Shown one piece after another: positions 17,076-24,975 of a DNA stretch of 41,058 nucleotides (position 1 is the stretch's first letter; each line of letters opens with the position of its first letter). The position numbers and the translations under genes were made by a program. The DNA comes from Metaruminococcus_A gallistercoris (GTDB taxonomy: Bacteria > Bacillota > Clostridia > Oscillospirales > Ruminococcaceae), in the NCBI GenBank assembly GCA_904394975.1, contig CAJFNQ010000032.1, forward strand, positions 1 to 41,058, read 5' to 3'. The notes under the pieces were generated by a model. The model worked only from the letters and a program-made list of their open reading frames with translations, was not told the DNA's origin and did not search any database.

Positions 17076-18160
17076 AAACAAACACTATGGTACTCACCCG
17101 TTTTAATGAACCGCTCGTACCGGAAGAAATTGAAATCCCGGCGCTCCGTCCGGGGGAAATACTCATCAAACTGGAGGCGTCCGGCATCTGCGGAAGTGAC
17201 GTCCATATGTGGAAGGGCGAAGACCCGCGCACGCCGCTGCCGATTATTTTAGGGCATGAAGGGGTCGGGCGGGTTGCTGCCATGAACGGCGTTCATCACA
17301 CGGTGGACGGTAAACCGCTGCATGAAGGGGACCGTGTTTTGTGGAATCGCGGCGTAACCTGCGGCGAATGTTTCGCCTGTAAGGTATTGCTTAAACCGTG
17401 GTTGTGTGAAAACCGCAAGGTTTACGGCATCAACCGCGCCCGCGTAGAAGAACCGTTTTTAAACGGATGTTACAGCGAATATCTGATCCTTGCTCCGCGC
17501 ACTGACTTGTTTTTGCTTCCTGAAACAGTGGATCCGGCCATTCTGGTCAGCGCCAGCTGTTCAGGCGCCACTGCGGCGAATGGTTTTGATCATGTGATCA
17601 TCCAGCCGGGCGATACCGTCGTCATCCAGGGGCCCGGTCCACTCGGCGTATTCGGGGCGGCGTTTGCCAAACGAATGGGTGCGTCACAGATTGTTGTCAT
17701 CGGCGGTTCGAAAGAACGCCTGAATCTTTGCAAAGAGTTTGGCGCCACCCACCTGCTCAACCGCCGTGAGCGTTCGGCAGACGAACGGCTGGAAGCGGTT
17801 CTGCAACTGACTGGCGGCCGGGGTGCGGACGTTGTGTTTGAAGCGGCCGGAACCCACGGCGCGGCCGAGGAAAGCTTAAACCTTGCCCGGAAAGGCGGCA
17901 CCTGCCTGATGGCAGGCTACGCGCAGCCGGCCGGTACCGAAGCGATCGACTTTTTTACCCAGGTGGTGCGCAAACACTTGACCATTCAGGGCATTTGGGT
18001 CAGTGATACACGTCATACCCGCCACGCCATGGAACTCGTGTTGTCACAGCAGGCGCAGTTTGCCAAACTGATTACCCACCGGTTTGCACTAAGCGATGCA
18101 AATGAGGCGCTTCAGGTGATGAACCGGAAAGAAGCATTAAAAGCAGTACTGACCTTTTAA
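17072..18160 (+). CDS. Zinc-dependent alcohol dehydrogenase family protein (MDR), YcjQ-like position
   Basis: A 362-residue medium-chain dehydrogenase. Catalytic zinc ligands are Cys40 (GICGSD), His62 and Glu63 (LGHEG). The structural zinc lobe has Cys97, 100, 103 and 112. The NAD(P) fold carries QGPGPLGVFGA near residue 190. It oxidises or reduces a secondary alcohol, probably on a sugar. It overlaps the upstream flavoprotein gene by an ATGA. In E. coli the cluster ycjQ-ycjR-ycjS encodes the same three families in the same order, with YcjQ acting as a 3-keto-guloside/guloside dehydrogenase. That role here is by analogy only. Confidence 0.88.
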   Translation: MKTNTMVLTRFNEPLVPEEIEIPALRPGEILIKLEASGICGSDVHMWKGEDPRTPLPIILGHEGVGRVAAMNGVHHTVDGKPLHEGDRVLWNRGVTCGECFACKVLLKPWLCENRKVYGINRARVEEPFLNGCYSEYLILAPRTDLFLLPETVDPAILVSASCSGATAANGFDHVIIQPGDTVVIQGPGPLGVFGAAFAKRMGASQIVVIGGSKERLNLCKEFGATHLLNRRERSADERLEAVLQLTGGRGADVVFEAAGTHGAAEESLNLARKGGTCLMAGYAQPAGTEAIDFFTQVVRKHLTIQGIWVSDTRHTRHAMELVLSQQAQFAKLITHRFALSDANEALQVMNRKEALKAVLTF

Positions 18161-18198
18161 TACAGCAAAGTAACCATTTTACAAAGGAGGAACAGACA

Positions 18199-19014
18199 AT
18201 GAAACTCGGTATTGTAAGCGATGAAGTCAGCGAGGATTTGAAAGTTGCCGCCGAATGGGCGGTGGAACGGGGCATTAAACGGTTCGAACTGCGCCGGGTA
18301 TGGGGCGAGCGCCTGCCGGACGGGGGAAAAGAACTGTTAACGAAAATCAAACAGATGCTGGATGATTACGGCATCCGCGTGACCGGGCTGTCTCCGGGCA
18401 TTTATAAATGCTCCCTGCATGAGCCGGATTTCCCAAAACAAGGCGAGAGACTGCTGCGTACCATGGAGGCGGCGGATTATCTGGGAACGAAAAAAATCGT
18501 CATTTTCGGCATCCGCAAAACACCGGAAGACCGCCCGGATGACGCCAAACGGGTGCTGGAACTGCTGGGCGACATGTGCATGACTGCGTCGCAGAATGGG
18601 TTCACCATCTGTCTTGAAAATGAACCAGGGTATTACAACGGCCTGCCGGATGAGATTGAGCAGGTGCATAAGGCGCTTTACCCGCTGGGCGGCCGTCTCA
18701 ACTGGGATATGGGCAACCTGTTCATGTCCGGATTTTCCGAATACAAAGAGCATTACGAACGGTTCAAGCCGTACATTGCCAGCGTACATATGAAGGATTA
18801 CCGGCTGGAAGACGGCGTGTGTGTTCCCATGGGGGAGGGATGCATCGACTGGAAGGGGCAGATTGACGACCTCATCCGCGATGACATCCGTTTCGGAACC
18901 GAAGAAGCGGATATGAACATTGAGACTCACTGCTCTCCGGAATATGAAAACGCCACAAAATGCTACGATTACATCAAACGTGTGATGGGGGAGAAATTCA
19001 ATGAGCTGCTGTGA
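18199..19014 (+). CDS. Sugar phosphate isomerase/epimerase (xylose-isomerase-like TIM barrel), YcjR-like position
   Basis: A 271-residue barrel of the AP-endonuclease 2/xylose-isomerase-like family. The four expected metal ligands are Glu140 (CLENEPG), Asp170 (LNWDMGN), His197 (SVHMKDY) and Glu242 (MNIETH). This fits a divalent-metal epimerase or isomerase acting on a keto-sugar. AAAGGAGG lies about 8 bases before the ATG. Its 3' end overlaps the next gene by 14 bases. The family also includes C-glycoside deglycosidase subunits and 3-keto-glucoside epimerases such as YcjR; both fit the neighbouring dehydrogenases. Confidence 0.88.
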   Translation: MKLGIVSDEVSEDLKVAAEWAVERGIKRFELRRVWGERLPDGGKELLTKIKQMLDDYGIRVTGLSPGIYKCSLHEPDFPKQGERLLRTMEAADYLGTKKIVIFGIRKTPEDRPDDAKRVLELLGDMCMTASQNGFTICLENEPGYYNGLPDEIEQVHKALYPLGGRLNWDMGNLFMSGFSEYKEHYERFKPYIASVHMKDYRLEDGVCVPMGEGCIDWKGQIDDLIRDDIRFGTEEADMNIETHCSPEYENATKCYDYIKRVMGEKFNELL

Positions 19015-20170
19015 GAAAAGCCGGGTGATGCTGGTCGGAACAGGCGGATATGCCGGGTTTTATCTGGAAACGCTTGCAAAGCCGGAATTTACCCAAAAAG
19101 CGGAATTTGTATGTGCCGTGGACCCGTTCTGCGCGCCGGAAACAAAAGAACGCCTTGAAAAACAGGGGGTACGCGTATTTGACGATATGCAGACCGCATA
19201 TGATGCCGCTGGCCCCATTGACCTGACCTTATGCGTAACGCCTTTGCCGTACCACCTGGAACACATTCGTACGGCGGTGCAAAACGGGAGCCATGTGCTC
19301 TGCGAGAAGCCCGCCGCACCGGTTATGGAGCAGCTGGAACCGATGATCCGGCTGGAAAAGGAAAGCGGAAAATGCGTCGCGATTGGGTTCCAGTGGTCGT
19401 TTGCGCCCGCCATGCTCGCCTGCAAAAAGGATATTTTGTCCGGCCGGTACGGAAAGCCGTTGTTTGCCAAAGCGCTGGTGCTGTGGCCCCGCCCGGAATC
19501 CTATTTCAAGCGGGGTTCCGGCTGGGGTGGAAAACGGTTTGCCGATGACGGCAGTATCATCAACGACAGTGTCGCTTCCAATGCGACCGCGCATTATCTG
19601 CACAACCTTTATTTCATGTTTGGGGATTTGCTCAGCACTTCCGCCATGCCGGAACAGCTGCGCATGTCCGTGGCACGCGCAAACGACATTGAGAATTATG
19701 ACACTGTTTGTGTGGAGGCTACGCTCTCAAACGGCGCGCGGGTTTTATATCTCGCGTCTCACGCGGTCTCTGAGACGCAGAACCCGCTTATCGAGTACCG
19801 TTTGGAAGATGTGGTCATCCGCTATGATTGTGAAACAAACCGCCTTGCCGCGTTTTCTTATTCGGGTGAATTGCTTTGCGATTACGGGGATGTTGACGGC
19901 AGTGTTGATACTAAGGTCCACACGGTTTTAGACGCAGTCCGTGCCGGTGACTGGTCGGGTGTGCCTTGTATGCCGTCCACCGCGAAAGCTCATGTCTACA
20001 CGGTAGATGAACTGTTTTATAAAGCTCATATTCATCCGTTCAGGGAAGAAGACAAAGCGCTTTACAAAGCGGATTCTCAAACCGAGCGGGGAGTGTTCGT
20101 TCCCGGCCTTGCACAAGCCTGCAAAAAAGCCTATGACAACGAACAGTTTCTCGATTTTCAGAAGCTGTAG
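19001..20170 (+). CDS. Gfo/Idh/MocA family oxidoreductase, YcjS-like position
   Basis: A 389-residue NAD(P)-dependent sugar dehydrogenase. The N-terminal Rossmann fold begins LVGTGGYAG (residues 11-19), and the family signature CEKPAA is at 101-106 after a CVTPLPYH segment. The C-terminal alpha/beta domain contains the typical DDGSIINDSVASNATAHYLHN helix, with His and Asn in the active-site region. It is expected to oxidise a sugar or glycoside hydroxyl, often at C3. The start overlaps the TIM-barrel gene by 14 bases, so the two are translationally coupled. It is the last gene of the operon, followed by a terminator at 20245. Confidence 0.9.
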   Translation: MSCCEKSRVMLVGTGGYAGFYLETLAKPEFTQKAEFVCAVDPFCAPETKERLEKQGVRVFDDMQTAYDAAGPIDLTLCVTPLPYHLEHIRTAVQNGSHVLCEKPAAPVMEQLEPMIRLEKESGKCVAIGFQWSFAPAMLACKKDILSGRYGKPLFAKALVLWPRPESYFKRGSGWGGKRFADDGSIINDSVASNATAHYLHNLYFMFGDLLSTSAMPEQLRMSVARANDIENYDTVCVEATLSNGARVLYLASHAVSETQNPLIEYRLEDVVIRYDCETNRLAAFSYSGELLCDYGDVDGSVDTKVHTVLDAVRAGDWSGVPCMPSTAKAHVYTVDELFYKAHIHPFREEDKALYKADSQTERGVFVPGLAQACKKAYDNEQFLDFQKL

Positions 20171-20244
20171 TTTTATAAAAAGATTCTGAAAACGGCGGCC
20201 TGCTGGTTTTTCCGTGCAGGATGATGCCGACGAAAATACTGTAA

Positions 20245-20282
20245 ACAAAAAACGGTATAGCAAACGCTATACCGTTTTTTGT
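20245..20282. terminator. Bidirectional terminator between convergent genes
   Basis: A perfect 17-bp stem, ACAAAAAACGGTATAGC paired with its complement around AAAC. T runs occur on both strands. It ends the five-gene operon and the zinc-ribbon gene. Confidence 0.9.
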
Positions 20283-20298
20283 TTGTCGAATTTTCTTG

Positions 20299-21393
20299 TT
20301 AATTTAACATATCTCCCATAACAGAAGAGCTCATTTCCGCGACTTCGCGCAGAGTCATGGTGTCACTGACTTCAAAAATCGATTCAATGGAATCCATCAG
20401 ACTATCCATCTGCGGTTCCAAAGAGCTTTCCAGCATGGAGTCCGGAAGGGTGATTCCGTTTTCTTCCATCATAAACCGCATGACTTCCATAATGGCTTCG
20501 CGTTTTTCAGAATCACTTGCGGCAAACCAATCAGACGCGGTCCAGTCGAGGTAATCGCTGGTTGGAAGGTAGCTGTCATCATTTCCCCAGGAATCGTCAT
20601 AACTGTAATCCCAAGAGTTGTCATAGCTGTAGTCCCAGGAATTGTCATAATCATAGTCCCACGAATTGTCGTAGTCGTAATCATAATCATAATCATAGCT
20701 GGAGTCGTAATTGGAACTATAGTCAGAATCCGAATTGTTAGCGGAGAAGATGTAAACAATTGCGAAAATGCCGCCCGCGATTGCCAGTACGCCAACCGCG
20801 CATATTACGCAAATCAGGGCGATGATTCCGCCGGAAAGTTTTTTCTTTTTCGGCTGCGCGGAAGGATTGGGGTATTGAATGGGTGCCTGCGGTGCCGCAG
20901 AAGCAGCCATATTCAGTCCGCAATTCGGGCAGAAAGTACCCATTACTTCAACGCCGCAGCGCGGGCAGCGGGTCGGCTGCGGAGGTGCTTGTACCGGAGG
21001 GGTAACACCGCCGCCAAATTCATTTGGCTGAACAGGTGCAGCGGCCGGCTGCGGATTAGCCGCTATTCCGGTACTTCCGCACCGGGGACAGAATCTTCCT
21101 TCAAAAACAATGCCGCAGTTTGGGCAATGAAGAGGAGACTGCGCTTCGGCAGCCGCAGCGTTTTGATTCGGTTCATTGGATACATAACCAGATTGAGCGG
21201 CATCCCCCTGTGGATGAAAAGCGGGCTGCGGCTGACTGTTATTAAAATCATTCTGCTGATTTAGTACAGGATTCTGCTCCGGATATGTTGTTTGCTGTGA
21301 GGCAGGTGCGACCCCGACTTCTATTCCGGGAGTACCGCAGTTTGGGCAGAACTTGCCTTCAAAAGAAATGTTGCAGTTTGGGCAGGTATTCAT
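20299..21393 (-). CDS. Zinc-ribbon membrane protein with Tyr/Asp-rich repeat
   Basis: A 364-residue protein of unknown function. Three zinc ribbons lie at residues about 4-19, 90-105 and 143-158, each CPxC...CPxCG, joined by Gln/Pro/Ala-rich linkers. A single membrane segment covers about 188-216. Then follows a low-complexity stretch (about 222-275) of Asp, Tyr, Ser, Asn and Trp with an eight-residue repeat, and a helical C-terminal domain with several acidic and Met-rich helices. The predicted topology is ribbons in the cytoplasm and repeat plus C-domain outside. AAGGGGG precedes the ATG. Its own promoter and terminator show a single-gene unit. Comparable multi-ribbon membrane proteins are common in Firmicutes but poorly characterised. 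Confidence 0.85.
   Translation of the reverse strand: MNTCPNCNISFEGKFCPNCGTPGIEVGVAPASQQTTYPEQNPVLNQQNDFNNSQPQPAFHPQGDAAQSGYVSNEPNQNAAAAEAQSPLHCPNCGIVFEGRFCPRCGSTGIAANPQPAAAPVQPNEFGGGVTPPVQAPPQPTRCPRCGVEVMGTFCPNCGLNMAASAAPQAPIQYPNPSAQPKKKKLSGGIIALICVICAVGVLAIAGGIFAIVYIFSANNSDSDYSSNYDSSYDYDYDYDYDNSWDYDYDNSWDYSYDNSWDYSYDDSWGNDDSYLPTSDYLDWTASDWFAASDSEKREAIMEVMRFMMEENGITLPDSMLESSLEPQMDSLMDSIESIFEVSDTMTLREVAEMSSSVMGDMLN
20585..20680 (-). repeat. Four tandem 24-base repeats inside the zinc-ribbon gene
   Basis: Four in-frame units of 24 bases (20585, 20609, 20633 and 20657) each encode a variant of NSWDYSYD or NSWDYDYD. Divergence between units is mostly at third positions and Ser/Asp changes, suggesting expansion by slippage followed by selection on the protein. 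Confidence 0.8.
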
Positions 21394-21436
21394 GATGATC
21401 CCCCTTCTTTATCGAATCAAAGATTTTTCTGCTTTT

Positions 21437-21465
21437 ATTATCCAATATTTTATTTGCTTTTTCAA
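21437..21465 (-). promoter_or_regulatory. Sigma-A promoter for the zinc-ribbon gene
   Basis: Minus-strand TTGAAA (21460-21465), 17-base spacer, GATAAT (21437-21442), about 45 bases before the start codon. Confidence 0.65.
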
Positions 21466-21712
21466 GCTTTTTTTGCAGATTTCTGCATGGTTTCTAAAAG
21501 TTACCTTTAAAACCATCTGATAACTACAGTATCAGATTATGCGTGATAAAAAAGGAAATGACCAATATAACAGGATAAAGCCAAGGTAAAACGGCAGGTT
21601 TTCCCTCTGTTCAATCCGCCGTAAAACCATTAAAATAAAAAATATCTTGTGATTTTGAAACGTTTTTGTATTCGGATACGAATTATAAAACAGAGGGAAA
21701 TGAGGTGAGGGC
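21466..21712. other. Divergent intergenic region with possible ECF promoter and distant inverted repeat
   Basis: About 320 bases separate the zinc-ribbon and sigma-factor genes. A TGAAAC at 21656-21661 followed 17 bases later by a CG-starting motif resembles an ECF-type promoter and could mean autoregulation. TTTCCCTCTGTT (21600-21611) is the exact reverse complement of AACAGAGGGAAA (21689-21700), next to the ribosome site. A small ACGGC/GCCGT stem lies between. No gene is seen. Confidence 0.4.
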
Positions 21713-22267
21713 GTGGAGCAGGAAATGCGGTGGATTCGGAAGATTCAGAAAAAGCAGGACAAAGAGGCGGCAAATGGGCTTGTTTCCTGTTATTACGATG
21801 AAATCTATATCTACGCTTATCGCCAGCTCGGTTCCAAAGAAGCAGCTATGGATATGACCCAGGAGATCTTCATTGCCGCACTCGGCTCCATCGGCGGGTT
21901 TGACCGAAAAAGAGGTGCTTTTCGCCCATGGCTGTATCGAATCGCCACCAACAAGATCATTGACAGCCGCAGGAAAAAGCATCCGGTTTTCGTAGGACTG
22001 GATGATGTTTTCCCTCTGACTGATGAGAGCGATCTTTCCGCTGATGTGGAAAACCGGGAACTGTTGGACAAGGTGGAGGACCTGGTCAGCGGGTTTGACG
22101 GTGACACCCAGCTCATTTTTCGTCTTCATCTTTACGGCGGGCATTCGTTCCCGGAAATCGCCGGGAATATGGGCTGGCAGGAGGCCGCTGTAAAATCCCG
22201 TTATTACCGTTTGATGAAAGTTTTAAGAAAGGAGCTTTGCGATGAATATTCCAATGCCGGGACCTGA
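21713..22267 (+). CDS. ECF-type RNA polymerase sigma factor
   Basis: A 184-residue sigma-70 family protein with only regions 2 and 4. Region 2 includes AYRQLGSKEAAMDMTQEIF and FRPWLYRIATNKIIDSRR. Region 4 includes LIFRLHLYGGHSFPEIAGNMGWQEAAVKSR. The start is a GTG at 21713 behind a GAGGTGAGGG ribosome site; an ATG five codons in is less well placed. The 3' end overlaps the following membrane-protein gene by 26 bases. Such factors usually respond to envelope stress or peptides, and here the cotranscribed ABC transporter is the likely output or target. Confidence 0.92.
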   Translation: MEQEMRWIRKIQKKQDKEAANGLVSCYYDEIYIYAYRQLGSKEAAMDMTQEIFIAALGSIGGFDRKRGAFRPWLYRIATNKIIDSRRKKHPVFVGLDDVFPLTDESDLSADVENRELLDKVEDLVSGFDGDTQLIFRLHLYGGHSFPEIAGNMGWQEAAVKSRYYRLMKVLRKELCDEYSNAGT

Positions 22268-22979
22268 AGAGAAAAAAATGGCCGTTTCACGAATCGTTGA
22301 GGCGGGAGTTCCGGCGGTTCGCCGGGAAAATCTGTTTTGTATGGTTCGTGCTCTCACACCGAAAATTCTATTTTTTGGCGTTGGCGACTGCCTTTTGGTT
22401 TCGTTTCTGTTTTTGGCGTTTGCCGGAACAGTATTTTTAATGTCTGCTCAAAATAACCTCAATGGGTCGGGTGTTTTGTTGCTGTTTCTTTCACCGGCTC
22501 TTTACCTGCTGCTTTACAGCTTGACCATGTTGAAAGAATTCAGCGAAAATATCAGAGAGATTCCCTGCTCCTGCCACTATAATATCCGTCATCTCACCAC
22601 TATGCGCATGCTTTATTTCGGAGGGTTTGGCACAGCGGCAAACGCAGTGATCTCGTTTCTGGGGGCAGGATGGAGCGGTTCGTTTGTGCGTTTGCTTGGT
22701 GTGTCGCTTAGTGTTTTGTTTCTATATGCTTCTGTTTCAACCTTTTGCCTGCTTCATCTGCGCCGGGCTGTATTGCAGCTTGTTATGCCTCCCGCTCTGT
22801 TTGCGGGCGCTGCTGTTTTGATGATTCTGTTTTGGCCGGATTTCGGCAGCTTTCTTTTAAACGTGCTTCCTGCCGGCGTATCGCTTTTAACAGCGGGCTG
22901 TTTCTGTGCGATTTTTTTGGCGGAGGTTTATCGCTATTACAAAAAAGGAAAGGGGAAAACACACTATGCTTTCGGTTGA
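22242..22979 (+). CDS. Multi-pass membrane protein, possible anti-sigma partner
   Basis: A 245-residue protein with about 35 hydrophilic N-terminal residues (MNIPMPGPEEKKMAVS) followed by six hydrophobic segments in three hairpin-like pairs and a basic tail. It carries no HXXXCXXC zinc motif or other known anti-sigma motif. AAGGAGC precedes the ATG, and the gene overlaps the sigma factor gene (26 bases) and the ABC ATPase gene (14 bases). This position, just after an ECF gene, is where anti-sigma factors normally lie, so a membrane sensor holding the sigma factor is plausible. It could equally be an accessory protein of the transporter. I do not recognise a named family. Confidence 0.75.
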   Translation: MNIPMPGPEEKKMAVSRIVEAGVPAVRRENLFCMVRALTPKILFFGVGDCLLVSFLFLAFAGTVFLMSAQNNLNGSGVLLLFLSPALYLLLYSLTMLKEFSENIREIPCSCHYNIRHLTTMRMLYFGGFGTAANAVISFLGAGWSGSFVRLLGVSLSVLFLYASVSTFCLLHLRRAVLQLVMPPALFAGAAVLMILFWPDFGSFLLNVLPAGVSLLTAGCFCAIFLAEVYRYYKKGKGKTHYAFG

Positions 22980-23823
22980 CGCGGTTACCAAACGTTATGG
23001 CAAATTCACCGCTCTGGAGGATATTACCCTTCAGTTTGACAATGGCGTTTATGCCCTGCTTGCCCCAAACGGCGCGGGTAAAACGACCCTCATTAAAATG
23101 ATCACGACACTGCTCTTCCCCACACAGGGACGTATTCTGTGGGATGGGGTGGACATCCGCACCCTGGACGCCGCTTACCGCGACATTCTGGGCTATCTGC
23201 CGCAGAATTTCGGCTATTACAAGGGGTATACGCCGCGGCAGTATTTAAGCTATCTTGCGGCGCTCAAAGCCATTCCCGCAAGAGAAACACAAGAGCGGGT
23301 AGAAACGTTGCTTGAACTGGTTGGCCTTTCCGAAGCGGCCGGAAAAAAGATGCGGAAATTTTCCGGCGGTATGCTGCAGCGGGTCGGCATCGCGCAGGCG
23401 ATGCTCAACGACCCCAAACTGCTGGTGCTGGATGAGCCGACCGCCGGGCTTGACCCGAAAGAACGGGTGCGGTTCCGCAACATCATCCATTCGCTGGCAA
23501 AAGACCGGGTGGTCATTCTTTCCACCCATATTGTTTCGGACGTTGAAACCATCGCTAATCGAATCGTTATGCTGCGTGACCACAAGGTTTACTGTTGTGC
23601 GTCACCGGGTGAGATTTGCTCCAAACTAGTGGGAAAGGTGTTTGAGGCACCGGCCGGAACACCGCTTTCCGAGAAGGAATATCTGCTTTCCGAGCGGCAG
23701 GACGCGAATGGTACCCTTGTGCGCTATTTGAGTGATACACCTGCGTTGGGTGCGCAGCCGGTAGCACCCAGTTTGGAAGATGTATTCCTTTCGGTCTACC
23801 GCGACGAAAAGGTGGGGATTTAA
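22966..23823 (+). CDS. ABC transporter ATP-binding protein
   Basis: A 285-residue ATPase. The Walker A motif APNGAGKTT is at residues 33-41, the signature FSGGMLQRVGIAQ near 131, the Walker B LLVLDEPTAGLDP near 152, and the H-loop His in STHIVSDVE. The C-terminal 60 residues form the extra domain typical of ABC-2 type exporters. I chose ATG 22966 with an AAAGGGG site; the in-frame extension upstream lies inside the previous gene. It pairs with the two permease genes that follow. The Q in the GYLPQNFGYYKG Q-loop is intact. Confidence 0.92.
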   Translation: MLSVDAVTKRYGKFTALEDITLQFDNGVYALLAPNGAGKTTLIKMITTLLFPTQGRILWDGVDIRTLDAAYRDILGYLPQNFGYYKGYTPRQYLSYLAALKAIPARETQERVETLLELVGLSEAAGKKMRKFSGGMLQRVGIAQAMLNDPKLLVLDEPTAGLDPKERVRFRNIIHSLAKDRVVILSTHIVSDVETIANRIVMLRDHKVYCCASPGEICSKLVGKVFEAPAGTPLSEKEYLLSERQDANGTLVRYLSDTPALGAQPVAPSLEDVFLSVYRDEKVGI

Positions 23824-24975
23824 ATGCGCGTATTTGGCTGGGAACTGCGCAAACTCATTTCATCGCCGGCGGTTTGGGCGTTTTTGATTGCCTGTATCCT
23901 GATAAACGGGCTCCTCGTTTTCAGCAGCAGTTACGACAGCGGTTATGTCCGCTATGTCAGCCGTGCCGCCGCGGATTTCGGTACCCGTGTGGATGATGAT
24001 TTTGTAGAGCAGTTAAAGAAGCTGCCCAAAACAGAAGAAAGGGAAAGGCTGCTTGCCTTTGCGGAACAGATGCTTACGGCAGAGAAAAACGGGGCATTTG
24101 AAGTGGATACGTCAGCTTACGCGGAGGATTATATCCGTCAGTTTGGTTTAAACGGCATTTGGGCCACGCTGTTTTCGCAGAAATACGAACAGCTGCAGCC
24201 TGCTGCTGACCGGACCGCGGAAAACGGAGCCGCCGACCTGTATGCCGCCGATATGACCGAAAGCGTCCACAGAGGGCTGTTTGAGACGCTTTTGCATGCG
24301 GTGTTGTGCGAAAGCATTGTGTTCGCTTTTTTGGTTGTACTGATGGCTCAAGGGTATGAACCGCTTCATCGTACCGATTCGCTGGTTTTTGTTACACGTA
24401 CTGGCAGACGGGTCGCCTTCCCGAAACTCGGAGCGGCTGTTCTTTGCGGTTTGTTCTGCTACTTTCTGCTTGTGGGTACAGCCATGTTTTTTTACAGCTT
24501 CGTATGGGACCTTTCCGGGTTCTGGAATGCGGATATTTCCGGCGGGCTTCATAGTTCTCCGGATTATTCGGTCGCAAGGCCGTTTTTTACCTGGGCTCAG
24601 ATGACGGTAGGAGGATATTTCTGGGCGCAGTTCGCGTTGGGAATTGCGCTTATACTAGTGTTTTGTCTGCTCGCGGTGGTACTGGGGCTTTTCATGCGCA
24701 ATGCCTACGCCGCGTTTGCCGTGGCGGTTGCCGCTTCTTTGCTGTTTTTGCTGTTGCCGGGATGGTTTCGTGAATGCGGTTGGTTCGGCGCGGCATTTGG
24801 TTTTTCACTTTCTCCGGTTTGGGCGTGGAATACCCAAAGCCTTTGGTTTACCGACATGGGCTTTCATTCCATCTGGCCGTGGTGGGAAACGACAGCGGTG
24901 TTCCTTTCCGGTGTGCTGTCTTTCGTGCTCATGTGGTTTGCGTACCGCCGGTATCGTAGAAAGGATGTGATTTGA
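23824..24975 (+). CDS. ABC-2 type permease protein
   Basis: A 383-residue membrane protein. One hydrophobic segment follows the MRVFGWELRKLISS start, then comes an extracytoplasmic loop of about 125 residues rich in charged residues, then five or more membrane segments in the C-terminal two thirds. This is the layout of ABC-2 exporter permeases in which the first large loop faces outside. The start follows the ATPase stop directly (TAA ATG) and its TGA overlaps the next ATG by one base, so the transporter is translated as a coupled unit. The substrate is unknown, possibly a peptide or lipid. Confidence 0.85.
   Translation: MRVFGWELRKLISSPAVWAFLIACILINGLLVFSSSYDSGYVRYVSRAAADFGTRVDDDFVEQLKKLPKTEERERLLAFAEQMLTAEKNGAFEVDTSAYAEDYIRQFGLNGIWATLFSQKYEQLQPAADRTAENGAADLYAADMTESVHRGLFETLLHAVLCESIVFAFLVVLMAQGYEPLHRTDSLVFVTRTGRRVAFPKLGAAVLCGLFCYFLLVGTAMFFYSFVWDLSGFWNADISGGLHSSPDYSVARPFFTWAQMTVGGYFWAQFALGIALILVFCLLAVVLGLFMRNAYAAFAVAVAASLLFLLLPGWFRECGWFGAAFGFSLSPVWAWNTQSLWFTDMGFHSIWPWWETTAVFLSGVLSFVLMWFAYRRYRRKDVI

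Noticed and set aside
13792..20170. Assignment as a complete C-glycoside deglycosylation (Dgp/Car) operon
   Set aside because: The small second deglycosidase subunit found in those systems is not encoded here; only family-level similarity of two genes supports it.
20585..20680. Tandem repeats considered as a CRISPR-like array
   Set aside because: Units are contiguous without spacers and are in frame inside a protein gene.
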